Source: Tubulanus polymorphus
Lineage: Eukaryota > Nemertea > Palaeonemertea > Tubulaniformes > Tubulanidae
Assembly (NCBI RefSeq): GCF_964204645.1
Contig: NC_134033.1
Span: 12,404,155 to 12,468,154 of the forward strand
DNA length: 64,000 bases
Direction of reading: 5' to 3'
Shown: positions 50,572-60,356 of the stretch, piece by piece
Numbering within the stretch: the first letter of the stretch is position 1
Layout of the letters: each line of letters starts with the position of its first letter
Notes under the pieces: model-generated
Database searches by the model: none
Told to the model about the DNA's origin: nothing
What the model saw: only the letters and a program-made list of their open reading frames with translations
Made by a program: the position numbers and the translations under genes

Positions 50572-50977
50572 ATGAAAGGAGACTTCTTTGAGGTCATTTT
50601 AAATGTCGCCTTTGTGTGATTATCTTACCCTATCACGGCGGTTCCCCGGCGAGAATTCGGCTCTGTAGCCGGCGGTGTCGATTCAATGAAGTCATTATTT
50701 CGGGATTAGTATTTGATACGGATCCCGAAGCGATTCATAATTACAATCCATCGACTTTAGTCTAGTTTTTATGCTACGCGCGCATCCCTTAGATATATCG
50801 GAGGCTGTGTGTAAGTTGTTAGTGAAATCGAAGACACTTTCTTAGGTAACTCAACCGCAATTGAATTCCTTTGTCGATTCTCCGGTTTTGAGTACAAAGT
50901 ATCCTTAGGGCTGTAATTAGTGAGTGTAAGGATGTAGACAGAGCAGTGGCCAGATTTTTAGCCTTTTTCACAGAATT

Positions 50978-51150
50978 GGTCTCTCATCAATCCAGGTTTC
51001 ATGTGTTTGAATCCTGGTGGCCTGGTAGCAGTCAGTCAGTCAGTCTTTCACTGGTCTCTCATCAATGCGGGGTTCATGTGTTTGAATCCTGGTGTTAGCA
51101 GTCATTCAGTCTTTCACTGGTCTCTCATCAATCCAGGGTTTATGTGTTTG
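50978..51150 (+). repeat. family C tandem repeat, 3 units
   Basis: Units start ggtctctcatcaatccaggt and contain tgtgtttgaatcctggt followed by a gtcagtcagtcagtctttc spacer; periods are 75 and 66 bases because the gtca spacer varies. A decayed fourth unit continues to about 51270. The gtttgaatcc element recalls a tRNA B box. The same family lies inverted at 63040-63345. Confidence 0.88.
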
Positions 51151-51151
51151 A

Positions 51152-51652
51152 ATCTTCGTTACTGGTTTCGTTGATCCAGAAATAAAAGAAAGTTTGAATC
51201 GTGATGGTAGCAGTCAGTCGGAATCCTATAGTCCCCCATCAATTTACGGTTCACATGCGTTTCAGTGGGATTTAGCCACTATGAATCACTGTAACCCGAA
51301 CTACGCCAAATCCCGAACTCTACCTCGGCAAACAGATTCAAAATCCATCGATCAAGATTTCAAACAGGTGCAAAAAAAACTGCCACAGCAGCAGCGGCTT
51401 ATCCCGTTAATAACAAAAAAGGCTAATCAACAATCGGTTCAGTTTACGGCTGGTTGAAATCCGTATGTGTCCTCTGTTAAAATCATTGGTTCTAAAAACC
51501 CATCCATCAAAAGCATCTGCGATGAATTGACAAAACCGATTTCGAAGTCCGAAGACCCAATCGGAAATAGCCATCGTGACCAATTGTTTAAAAGGTATCT
51601 TATGTTGTTGGCATCTTTCGCACCACCTCAAATCGATTGTCAGGTAGGATAG
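51152..51652 (+). pseudogene. ORF of ~166 codons with one internal stop; possible pseudo-exon
   Basis: One frame is open from 51152 to 51652 except for a TGA at 51455-51457. A usable acceptor, ggtttcgttgatccag, ends at 51179 and a donor, GTCAG|GTAGGA, follows 51643. The product is Gln/Ser/Lys-rich (QVQKKLPQQQRLIPLIT; after the stop SVKIIGSKNPSIKSICDE). The first 120 bases overlap a decayed family C unit and the end runs into family D, so much of it may be repeat-derived. No domain recognised. Confidence 0.2.
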
Positions 51653-52085
51653 GTCAGAGGAAAACCGCAGAAAGAAGCTTTGCTACTGTCAGGATTTGAA
51701 ACAGGTTTAGTGGAGATCTTAGAAAATATCCACAGAGAGAATAGAAAGTTATGAAAAAAATGATCCAAAAATAAAGGACAAAAGTACCCTAACAAAATGG
51801 CGGCCAGCGACTGCAGGATGATTTACGGGTGGGCAGCGCAAAAAAAGAACCATGGAAAGTAACTTCAGGATTCAAACTATATTGTTTGGCAGGTAGCTTA
51901 GAGTAGAACCACGGAAGAAACTCCGACAATGACATGATTCAAACCATCATTTGTTTGGCAGAGAGCTTAGAGTACAACCACAGAAATAACCCCTGTCACT
52001 GTCAGGATTCAAACTATCAATATTGTTGCCAGAGAGCTCAGAGTAAAACCGCAGTAAGAAACTCCGTCACTGTCAGGATTTTCAT
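51646..52085 (+). repeat. family D tandem repeat, ~70-bp units
   Basis: Four or five units containing agagagcttagagtacaacc, cagaaa, and tgtcaggattcaaactatca then atattgtt. The last three (51893-52085) are clear; earlier ones are decayed. Isolated D fragments occur at 31130 and 31528. Confidence 0.82.
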
Positions 52086-52358
52086 AATTACTTTACATCT
52101 CAAATGTCATCGCTCTCGTGATGACTGAATTGATTCACAATTCTTTTTTCATTCCGCTGTTCCGTTGTGTAAATCTGACTGACGAAACGACCGATCGAAT
52201 CGATACTAAATGTTCTACTCGTCGTTTCTTGCGTATAGAATTAGAATCGCATCGATTCTGAATTTTTAACCGAGTCATTTTTCTTATAGTCATCGTTTCG
52301 TTCGGAGACAATGGGCGACTCCGATGCGAGCTGCTTTGATCTATTCGGAGTCACTTAC

Positions 52359-52426
52359 CTCGACACGGCGCACCGATCGATACTACACCCTATTGTCTTT
52401 AGGGCTAAAATGCGACCGTCGTTCAT
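52359..52426 (-). CDS. candidate first coding exon (minus strand), product unknown
   Basis: An ATG in context gcggaaATGAAC opens 22 codons plus two bases (MNDGRILALKTIGCSIDRCA) and ends at the strong donor CGAG|GTAAGTGAC. It would leave the intron in phase 2. On the opposite strand the same DNA holds an ATG ORF (MGDSDASCFDLFGVTYLDTA, 52311-52439) in an equally good start context, so the strand is uncertain. The region is CpG-rich. Confidence 0.27.
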
Positions 52427-53009
52427 TTCCGCCGAATGATAATTGCTTTCGATCGCCGGATTTTCTGTCGTATTCCGATGAATGGGATTTCTGGAAGTCG
52501 TGTTCGATGTTAATGTAAAATACTCGATGATTTTGACGATATTTACTATAAACCCAAAATACGGTTAGATTGCATTCAGGTACGAGATCGCGATGCCTTC
52601 GGGTTAGTTGACTCCACTGCCGGAAGCCAAGATGGCTGCCGGAGCGGCGTTGTAGTGTATTGCTCCATGGACCCTGCTCCCAAAAGCGAAGTTCTTAAGG
52701 GTCTCGGTGAACGAGGACCAGGAAATCTGTTCGATTGCGATGCCGAGACTGATCTACCAGATATAATGATCACTGGATTCAGTATGTAGTGTGAGGTGAC
52801 ATTAGCAATAACCGATTAAAGATTCGGAAAATATTCGCATCGCGTCCCTGGGCCGATGAAGTTTGCCTGGTCTATCATTGGTTTAAAGATCAAGTTAAGT
52901 CGTCAATTCCATAAAATACATGAACTTGTACTTTCTATGGTAAGACATGATGATACAGAGACTACAATGATATGACGACCCTACGCCAAGCTTTAGAAAT
53001 TGTGGGCAT

Positions 53010-53552
53010 TTGATAAATCGGTTTCGAATCCTGCTTTTAGAATGCTCGTTTTATTCTCGCCAAACGTCGTCCCTTTCATCTCGTATCCATAATGTCCTTG
53101 ATAGATGGATTATCGGGCGAGAATTCAGCGTCACTTGTTGCAGCGACGGCGCCAAAGATGAGCAACAGAAAGAGAAAGAGAGAGAGAGAGACAGAGGGAA
53201 AAATAACCGTCACAGCTGGATAAATAGTGACAGCGCGCAGACGGCGACGGCGACAGGGCCGCAAAGATCTGCGGCGTTGCTGCTCAACTCAAAGGATCAA
53301 TTAAAACCACGAATGACTCAACAAGCGGTTTACACGACGCGCATTCGAAATCGAAAACTCGCCGTCAAAAAACACGAGTCGACATCGCCGCACAACATGC
53401 GATACCCGCGGGGGAATTTGTCATCCAGAAGACCGAGAGAACAGGATGTTGCATTCGAGTACTTGTCGATTTTAACCGCTGTGAACTGTGGTTCTCGCAC
53501 AGAACACAGTCACCAGGAAATCTCGAGTATCCGCCACGCGCCAACCACTTGA
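53010..53552 (+). CDS. low-confidence 180-codon ORF, unknown product
   Basis: The longest non-repetitive ORF in the window, but its first codon is TTG; the first ATG is about 107 codons in. It includes a Lys/Glu/Arg run from a GA-rich stretch (QQKEKERERDRG). The rest is polar and Arg-rich with no recognisable domain. By rough reckoning such an ORF is unusual but not impossible by chance where GC content is higher. A single-exon gene, 5' exon or chance cannot be told apart here. Confidence 0.2.
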   Translation: MINRFRILLLECSFYSRQTSSLSSRIHNVLDRWIIGREFSVTCCSDGAKDEQQKEKERERDRGKNNRHSWINSDSAQTATATGPQRSAALLLNSKDQLKPRMTQQAVYTTRIRNRKLAVKKHESTSPHNMRYPRGNLSSRRPREQDVAFEYLSILTAVNCGSRTEHSHQEISSIRHAPTT

Positions 53553-54762
53553 TTTTCGAAACAGCTCCAACTATTCTTGTATAAAGGAAATTAGGAGGAT
53601 ACTCGGGTTTTTATTTGGTGCAATCCTCTTCAACCGAAAATCCTCCGCAATAAGAGTTCAATCAGATCGCGACCCGGATTCAATTTTGTCGGTCAGATGA
53701 CTCGTTCATTAACTAATATAAATTGAGTATAGAGTTCGGTTATTTAGGAAGCACGCAATCATAACTACATAGGCCTCTATGCAAATTAGGTTCAGTTTTA
53801 GCGTGCTGATTGGCCAGTTTACGAGCGCTTCGCGCGAGTACACTCCGAACATTCTCATGATAAATAGAAAGATAAAGTATGTATTTTTCGAGGATACAAA
53901 TCTTGAATTTAGGTTGTTTTATGATATTGTCATCGTGCGCACTTGGTTTTTAATTGGGTCTCGGCGAGCTGTCATCCCTGATTAAAGTCGCAATGAACTA
54001 TTCGGCATTTCGCCGGCGTCTGCCTCGCTTCGAGCAGCATGTTGCGCGCTTCGTTGACAGACGATGTTTTCGCGTAATTTGTTTCAATCGGATAATTTCG
54101 GAGAAAATGATTCACGAATAACGCGCGGTTGTGTATAGTAGAGTTAAACACGAGCGTCTCTTACTAACGTACAATAAGCGGTTCTCTGACCAGTCAAGAG
54201 TTTTTGCACTTGCAATTTCACAACCACTGTCGAAAAAAAGCCAAAATGATGGTTACGTTGTTTAGACGCCATATAGATAGAATATTAACTTCCTTAATTC
54301 CTGTTTAGGAGAAAAATGGGTTGAAAAGCATTTCAGAGTCTTCTATTGCAGCTGAAGTGTCAAGTATAGAACCCTTAACCATTTTTATTAGAACTAATTT
54401 TGTAGGCATCATCATGTCATTTTCGGCGTGCATTATTTGGGTATTTGTTTCATGGAGAGTAATAACCTGGTGAGTTAATCTTCTCCGCGTACGGGGCTTT
54501 GGTCAAACGGTACGCTCGCCAATGTATTCGTAGCTGTGAGACATTAGAGTCCTGTTTTAGTGGAGAACAGCTAAATGTAACTATATGAGTTAGACAGTTG
54601 CGAAGGGAGCGTTTTCAATCCGATACAAATTCGTCTTGAACTTTTCGTTCCTCCCTTAGAAAGAAAGCGTCATTCGGGCGCAAGGCTGTTTCTTCGTAAT
54701 CCGCACGAATTCAGTGTGGATTACGTTACAACATTATCTACAGCGCGCAACAATTGTCAACG
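53553..54762. other. no gene seen
   Basis: A tRNA-A-box-like stretch (ctttggtcaaacggtacgct) lies at 54500-54519 without a B box. Otherwise short ORFs. Confidence 0.35.
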
Positions 54763-54837
54763 GCTTATCTGATAAGCATCGTGACATCATCATCATCATC
54801 ATCATCGGCGTCGACGGATAAGCGCTGAACTTATCCG
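54734..54837. promoter_or_regulatory. cluster of GATA-type motifs with two palindromes
   Basis: ttatct at 54734, the perfect 15-base palindrome gcttatctgataagc at 54763-54777, a (CAT)n run at 54787-54806, then an 8-bp hairpin cggataag/cttatccg at 54815-54837. That places five GATA-core half-sites in about 100 bases. WGATAR is the known binding site of GATA factors; enhancer function is inferred. Confidence 0.35.
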
Positions 54838-55807
54838 CGCGTCGTCGAAATTCATCTAGCGTTCGCGCTCAGTCGGGTTATCATCACTGCAGAGTCAATA
54901 GAAGCGCGAGTATCTCGTACCGTGCGCGTGGTTATAGCTAGCGATTCGCTGCTGCTGCTGCCGCTACCGTCATCGTCGCTGCTGCCAACGCCGTCGAGCG
55001 AGCAACAGATCTTCGAAAGCGCAAATCACAACCGCAGTTCCATCGTTGACAAACGGCAGCTTAGAAGAACACGTTCAAGCGTCTACGGCGCATTAAATCA
55101 AGCTTACACGTAGCGAGCCGATATTTGATATCGTATCGGGCCGAGAATCGATCAATTGGAAATTAATAAAGTCGATGGTGTGTTTTTTTCTGCCCGGTCG
55201 TTTCACGGCAGTGCGCGCAGACGGATAAACTGCGACGTGATCGTTTCGTGAGCGCGCGTTGAAGGAATAGATTTATTTGAGAGTTTTATCGCGGCTTCGA
55301 CCGTTCGTACATCACCATCTCCGGAACGATAAACGACCGCGAATTCGGAATCTTTTTTGAAGGCGTTGAAAAAGAAGAGCTCCTTTTTTAAAACATCGCT
55401 TTGTGGTTTTGAATACTTTTTCAAAACGACTTTGAAAATATAAATTCTTTTCTGTGATATCCTCGGAATCTAAACGATTCGGGCGATATTTATTCAAACT
55501 TTAATACGATTAATCGTTACGAATGACGATGCATTAAAAGTGGATTAGTTTTCTTGGAAATTCTCTCAAATTTCAATCATTAACGATCGAATTACGGATG
55601 TTTTGCGAAGACAAACTTTAAGATAAGGACAGGATATTTGAAAAAAAAAAATATTTGTTGTCACGCTGGAGGTTGTCGGTCGCTGGGGATAATATATTTC
55701 GCATAAAAAACATTTCCAAGTTAGGAAAATAGAACTCCGCCATTAACACTGACAATAGAACTTATTAAATGACCTAGTTTCTGGACACCTGGCTGGATAT
55801 TGTTACT
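54838..55807. other. no gene seen; CpG-rich then AT-rich
   Basis: Holds a short gct/gcc triplet stretch at 54949-54987 and unsupported ORFs. May contain the promoter of the exon at 55808; no convincing TATA box was found. Confidence 0.35.
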
Positions 55808-55909
55808 ATGGCGATGTATTTATTATCGATTTTGTTGGTATTGTTGCAGTGTGAACTCCCGTGCGCAGAATCGACGTCCAACTACGAGTATTGCACAAGT
55901 TCCTGTAAG
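55808..55909 (+). CDS. probable first coding exon of a secreted or membrane protein
   Basis: ATG with A at -3 and G at +4 opens exactly 34 codons, followed by the donor TGTAAG|GTAAGAA. The first 20 residues are a textbook signal peptide (MAMYLLSILLVLLQCELPCA, Leu-rich core, small residue at the likely cleavage site). The mature start ESTSNYEYCTSSCK has two closely spaced Cys. Phase 0 intron. The rest of the protein is not seen, so family and function are unknown; a small Cys-rich secreted domain is plausible. The T-rich signal-peptide DNA ending ttgttgcag (55849) could instead be an acceptor, making 55850-55909 an internal 60-base phase-0 exon. Confidence 0.55.
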
Positions 55910-58107
55910 GTAAGAAACTGATTTTGCTTATTTCTACTGAAAAGCCTTAAGAATCAGTCGAAGACAAAAGTTAATCGTCAATGTTTTGGTGAACGTATCT
56001 CAAATTTACTTATTTTGCTTCATTTTTCCATCACTGATATTTCTTCCTCGAAGATTCGAAGATATCTTATTCCCCCTGTCAAGATTTTTTTTCTTGGTAA
56101 ATCGAAATTCAACGAAACTGCTTACGAGACCCAAATGCACGAAATAGATAACCTCCTATGAAATCACTAACAAGCATTTATTTATAGGAATTAGAATAAA
56201 ATTAGAAAATTAGTCAAGATAATCTTACTTCAAAAACGGTAAAATTAAGTAAAAACTTGTGGAAGAAACAATCGTGTCGCCTAACGCGCCGATAAGGCCC
56301 TGGAGGGTTAAGCCAGACCGTGAAATCAAGTATATATCAAACATTTCCAACGAAAGAAACGCGACCCGATCGAACGAAAGAAACGCGACCCGATCGGCTG
56401 GTGGAAGGGTTAACCATCTCATCAAAATGACTTCATATTACGACGAAGAAATGAAATGCGCACAAATTAAACTGTAATAAGAGTTGAGTGTTTATTGATG
56501 TCGTTGGTAAACGCTTCAGCGATGAATTCGAGATGGTGAAATTTGAACTAGTGTTATCGCTATTACTGTGACGACCGCGGCACGTGTTTGTGTGTGAGGG
56601 GGCGATGGAGGTATTCGTTCAAAGGGCTGTGATTGGTCGGTTGAGCGCAAACGTTAACCCTTTTCACCCGAGAAGCGATAGTTATTACTTATATAAACAC
56701 AAAAATAGGAAATAGGCATATGTCTTCCACGAAAGGAATCTTTAGTACCGTGAGACGTAAACGCGAAGTCTTAACGGGGTTTTGGAGTTCTCCCCCGAGA
56801 AAATCTGAAACAGCGTTAGTATCCTTTTCAGAGCATTAAAAGTGATTTTAAATTAGAACGCAATAATGTTATCTTGGCAAAAACCCAGGGCCTCTGGGTT
56901 CCCCAGCTAAATCCGCCCTTGTTGTATACATAACTTATATGAACTTATGGACTTATTCTATTAGCGAGTCAAATCTAACTAGAGACTATGAAGCTGTATC
57001 GTTTAGACTAATAGATCACTAGTCCACTACGAGTAGGAAGATTTGTCGCTTTTTCTTTTGATTGAACCCGTGAATGATAGCGCGAGATTTAACCGTCGAT
57101 TTCGGGGATGAAAGGGTTAACGCGATGGAGAAAGTATTAATTAGTTTTTTAAGTGATTCGTGTTGAACGATGCCAGATGTTTAACGGACCAGTGATCAGC
57201 GCTGTACTGCTGTCAGTGTAGTGAATCGACGCTGACAGGCGGCGTGTTCTGAATCGTTGTGCGGCGGTCGTGTTGTACCATCACGCGTTGATGCCAACAT
57301 GTTGCACGGTCGCACGCACTGAATAGATCAATTTGGGAATCTAGTCTAAACGTCTCGTGTTGTACTGGATGTCGTTATATTTCGATTACCGATGTTTAAA
57401 AAAAGGAACGCCGAGCGCTCCAGGATACGCTCCGAAGTGAAAAATGGTCCATGAAATCGGCCGTTGGTAGAATTCATCGGGAATCATGAAAGAGATAGGA
57501 GTGTTACCATGTAGCATCGAGTAACTCCCTGTAAATGATATAGTCAGAGAAAAGTGATCAAACGAATGTTGTGGTGAAGTTCCATAACACCCAATTTCCT
57601 GAATTCTTTATCTTAAACTCCATGAGCTCTCTTATCTAGGGTGTTGGAAATAAGAAGTGAGCCTATACCAACCTTTGCCAACAAAATGTTCGTTTGTGAA
57701 ACTGGGCTCAGGGGCCTGACGGTTGATGGGTGTCGTTTAAGGTTTCCACTTGTGGTTCCGCCAAAATACCGAACTTACTAGATGATATAGCCGGCCGCAT
57801 GTACGTTCAGATATGAAACTATATTCGGCTCGGGGCTGTGTAAGGTCAAGGACGTGTGGATTTAATCATAAGTCGTATCCATTCATCGCGCGAGAGTGAG
57901 GGATGCACTTTCAATATCGGTATGTCTTGTTTGGCGCTCCACTGGACCCGGCGATTAATAATCAAATACAAGTCCGACTCTGGCAGGCGATGTTCGCCGT
58001 ATAATAGTGTACGACAGACGTCAACGACGACCGGGCTGCGCACCGGAGTCTAGCCGTGGCATGTGAGGTTCTACGAAAGGGCTATAGAAGTATCTTTCAA
58101 ATTATGA
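55910..58107. other. presumed intron or intergenic; no gene seen
   Basis: Follows the donor at 55909. Contains a 24-bp tandem duplication at 56351-56397 and no supported ORF. Confidence 0.4.
56351..56397 (+). repeat. 24-bp tandem duplication
   Basis: cgaaagaaacgcgacccgat plus cgaa, immediately repeated with one terminal change. Confidence 0.95.
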
Positions 58108-58407
58108 ATCATAATAGGTCGCATTAAGATCAAAACGATAGTTCAGCGTTTGAGAAACCTGTCTAGGAAAGTAAGGAGAACGGATTTGAAGAAGAAAAAA
58201 CTCAAAGCCTTAAAAACTCTAATCGTTGAAAATTTTCAGCGAATAAATGAATGGGTGATTAGATTAGAAAACTATTTAGAAGATAATAGAATCAAAATGC
58301 ACTATACACACATTAAACAGATTAAAAACGGAATTTTGGCAATCTATCAAAAGTTGACTTCAAAATTGATTTTAGATTTCGATGAATTCATTTCGTTTTT
58401 CGTCTGA
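58108..58407 (+). CDS. low-confidence ~99-codon basic helical ORF
   Basis: Open from a stop at 58105 to TGA at 58407, without an ATG in the first half. The product is rich in Lys, Leu and Ile with heptad-like spacing (RTDLKKKKLKALKTLIVE; then FQRINEWVIRLENYLEDN), suggesting an alpha-helical protein, and ends DFDEFISFFV. It stops five bases before the 31-bp minisatellite. It may be a terminal exon or a mobile-element fragment; no family recognised and the upstream acceptor (aatcataatag) is weak. Confidence 0.25.
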   Translation: MIIGRIKIKTIVQRLRNLSRKVRRTDLKKKKLKALKTLIVENFQRINEWVIRLENYLEDNRIKMHYTHIKQIKNGILAIYQKLTSKLILDFDEFISFFV

Positions 58408-58412
58408 GTGTG

Positions 58413-58908
58413 GCCATGCTACAGGAGCCAGTTGCTGGGTGAGGCTATGCTACAGGAGCCAGTTGCTGGGTGAGGCCATGCTACAGGAGCCAGTTGCTGG
58501 GTGAGGCTATGCTACAGGAGCCAGTTGCTGGGTGAGGCCATGCTACAGGAGCCAGTTGCTGGGTGAGGCTATGCTACAAGAGCCAGTTGCTGGGTGAGGC
58601 TATGCTACAAGAGCCAGTTGCTGGGTGAGGCTATGCTACAGGAGCCAGTTGCTGGGTGAGGTTATGCTACAGGAGCCAGTTGCTGGGTGAGGCCATGCTA
58701 CAAGAGCCAGTTGCTGGGTGAGGCTATGCTACAGGAGCCAGTTGCTGGGTGAGGTTATGCTACAGGAGCCAGTTGCTGGGTGAGGCCATGCTACAAGAGC
58801 CAGTTGCTGGGTGAGGCTATGCTACAGGAGCCAGTTGCTGGGTGAGGTTATGCTACAGGAGCCAGTTGCTGGGTGAGGTTATGCTACAGGGGCCGAGGCC
58901 AGTTGCTC
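58413..58908 (+). repeat. 31-bp minisatellite, 16 units, with 93-bp higher-order repeat
   Basis: Sixteen 31-base units of gccatgctacaggagccagt plus tgctgggtgag. Two variable sites (gcc/gct/gtt at the start; cagg/caag in the middle) give an ordered pattern: units 1-5 alternate gcc and gct; from unit 8 on a triplet gct-gtt-gcc(caag) recurs with 93-base period. The last unit is diverged (cagggg..gaggcc). The array expanded in at least two phases. Confidence 0.97.
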
Positions 58909-60289
58909 AAGAGTTAGTGGATAGTTGACATTGTGGACAATCAAAAGTTCATTGTTAATGGTATTCATCCACTAGATATCTTTAACCAACTTTTCAGCAA
59001 GCGGCCGCAACAGACGTTTTCAAGTTTCCAGATCCCCGTTTGAGTTTATCAGTCTCTATATACCCATAACTGCATTAGATATTGCATCATTAATATTTCA
59101 TCGAATACTCGACCGTTAACTACATTCTTGATAATTTAATTCGTCACAGAGCAACATCATTTTACAATCGTTTGATTAGTGAAACGGCACTCGAGTCATT
59201 AATTAATTAGTTTATCGATCATCACACGTGACGCGTGCTGGTCGCTTGCGTCGTTGAAAAATAGCGCGCACCCGATCTATTGTTTGCGTATCGATGTCTG
59301 CGCTCTCACACTGCACGCTTCATACGCGGAAGCCAAAGAATCGAAACAAAAAATCAATTCTTATCTTGAATGAAATCCTGTCTCGGCGTCGGCTTCGTCA
59401 TAGCGCGTGTACATATGGGAATAATGATACGTAATACGACAGAACCCGGTTACGTCGATATTTGTACAGAAATTCTATAATTAAAGTTCAGCGATCTTTT
59501 TAGTTAAAACTGGGCGTCTTTTCTTGTCTCGTGAAGAATATTCGAGTTGATCGATCGAGTTCGAGCCGAATCGCGTCAAATCGTTGAATTCCCGCGACCG
59601 GACGGATGATTCTCCGCCTCAATGTTGCGAGAGTGCCATCATTTTTCGGCTCGATATTTAAAAAAAAAAAACGTTTTTCATTCTTTGTGAAACAACTCGC
59701 GCAGGTATGACTCACCGAATTTTGAGAAGAAAATATAATCTTTTGATTAGCGATCTTTTCGCTTTATCATATTTTTTTCTTTTTTTCGCACAAGAGGCTG
59801 ATGACGTCTACACACTGGAGGGTGGAGTCCAAAGAATCGTTCGCTTATAAAAAGAACCTCGCCTAATTATGACTGGAAAAGAAATGTACAATATTTGACT
59901 CGTTTGATAGCCCCATGCATAACTCATTTTTCTTATGAACCTTTGAATAAATAAATAATTGTATGATTGTGGAAGTGGTTAAACAGCTCGCGAGTGGTTT
60001 TAGTAATCAGGCGGCTCGATACCCAGACAGAGTCAAGTTTAAGTCTTCACGGATTTGTATTTTTGAAGAAAGTTCATTCTGGGGAATTCCGAAAATCGTA
60101 CAAAACGTTATTGCCTGATATTTCGTATCCGCAACGAAAAAAGGACCAAACATGCAACATTCTGAGAGTTAGATCTAACATCTTAATCTAAAAACAATCA
60201 TAAAACCATCTCGGCACCAGAAGTAAACGTTGCTTAGTAAGCCTGTCATATTTGCATAGCACAAACGTGGTTACGTGTTAAGTCGCAGT
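58909..60289. other. no gene seen
   Basis: Unsupported short ORFs. A minus-strand donor-like TTCG|GTGAGTCA lies at 59714/59713 without a clear exon. Confidence 0.35.
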
Positions 60290-60356
60290 GAAATTTAGGC
60301 GCACTCACCGGGAATCGAACCCGGGTCCTATGCCAACTATAAGTTATGGCAAGTCA
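60290..60356 (-). repeat. tRNA-like 3' half (T-arm plus palindromic arm)
   Basis: On the minus strand ccgggttcgattcccgg is a perfect T-arm (5-bp stem, TTCGATT loop) followed by tgagtgcgcc. Just before it, tgccataacttatagttggc forms a hairpin where the anticodon arm should be, but its loop is too long. No D-arm or 5' acceptor strand was found, so this is a tRNA-derived remnant. Confidence 0.5.
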
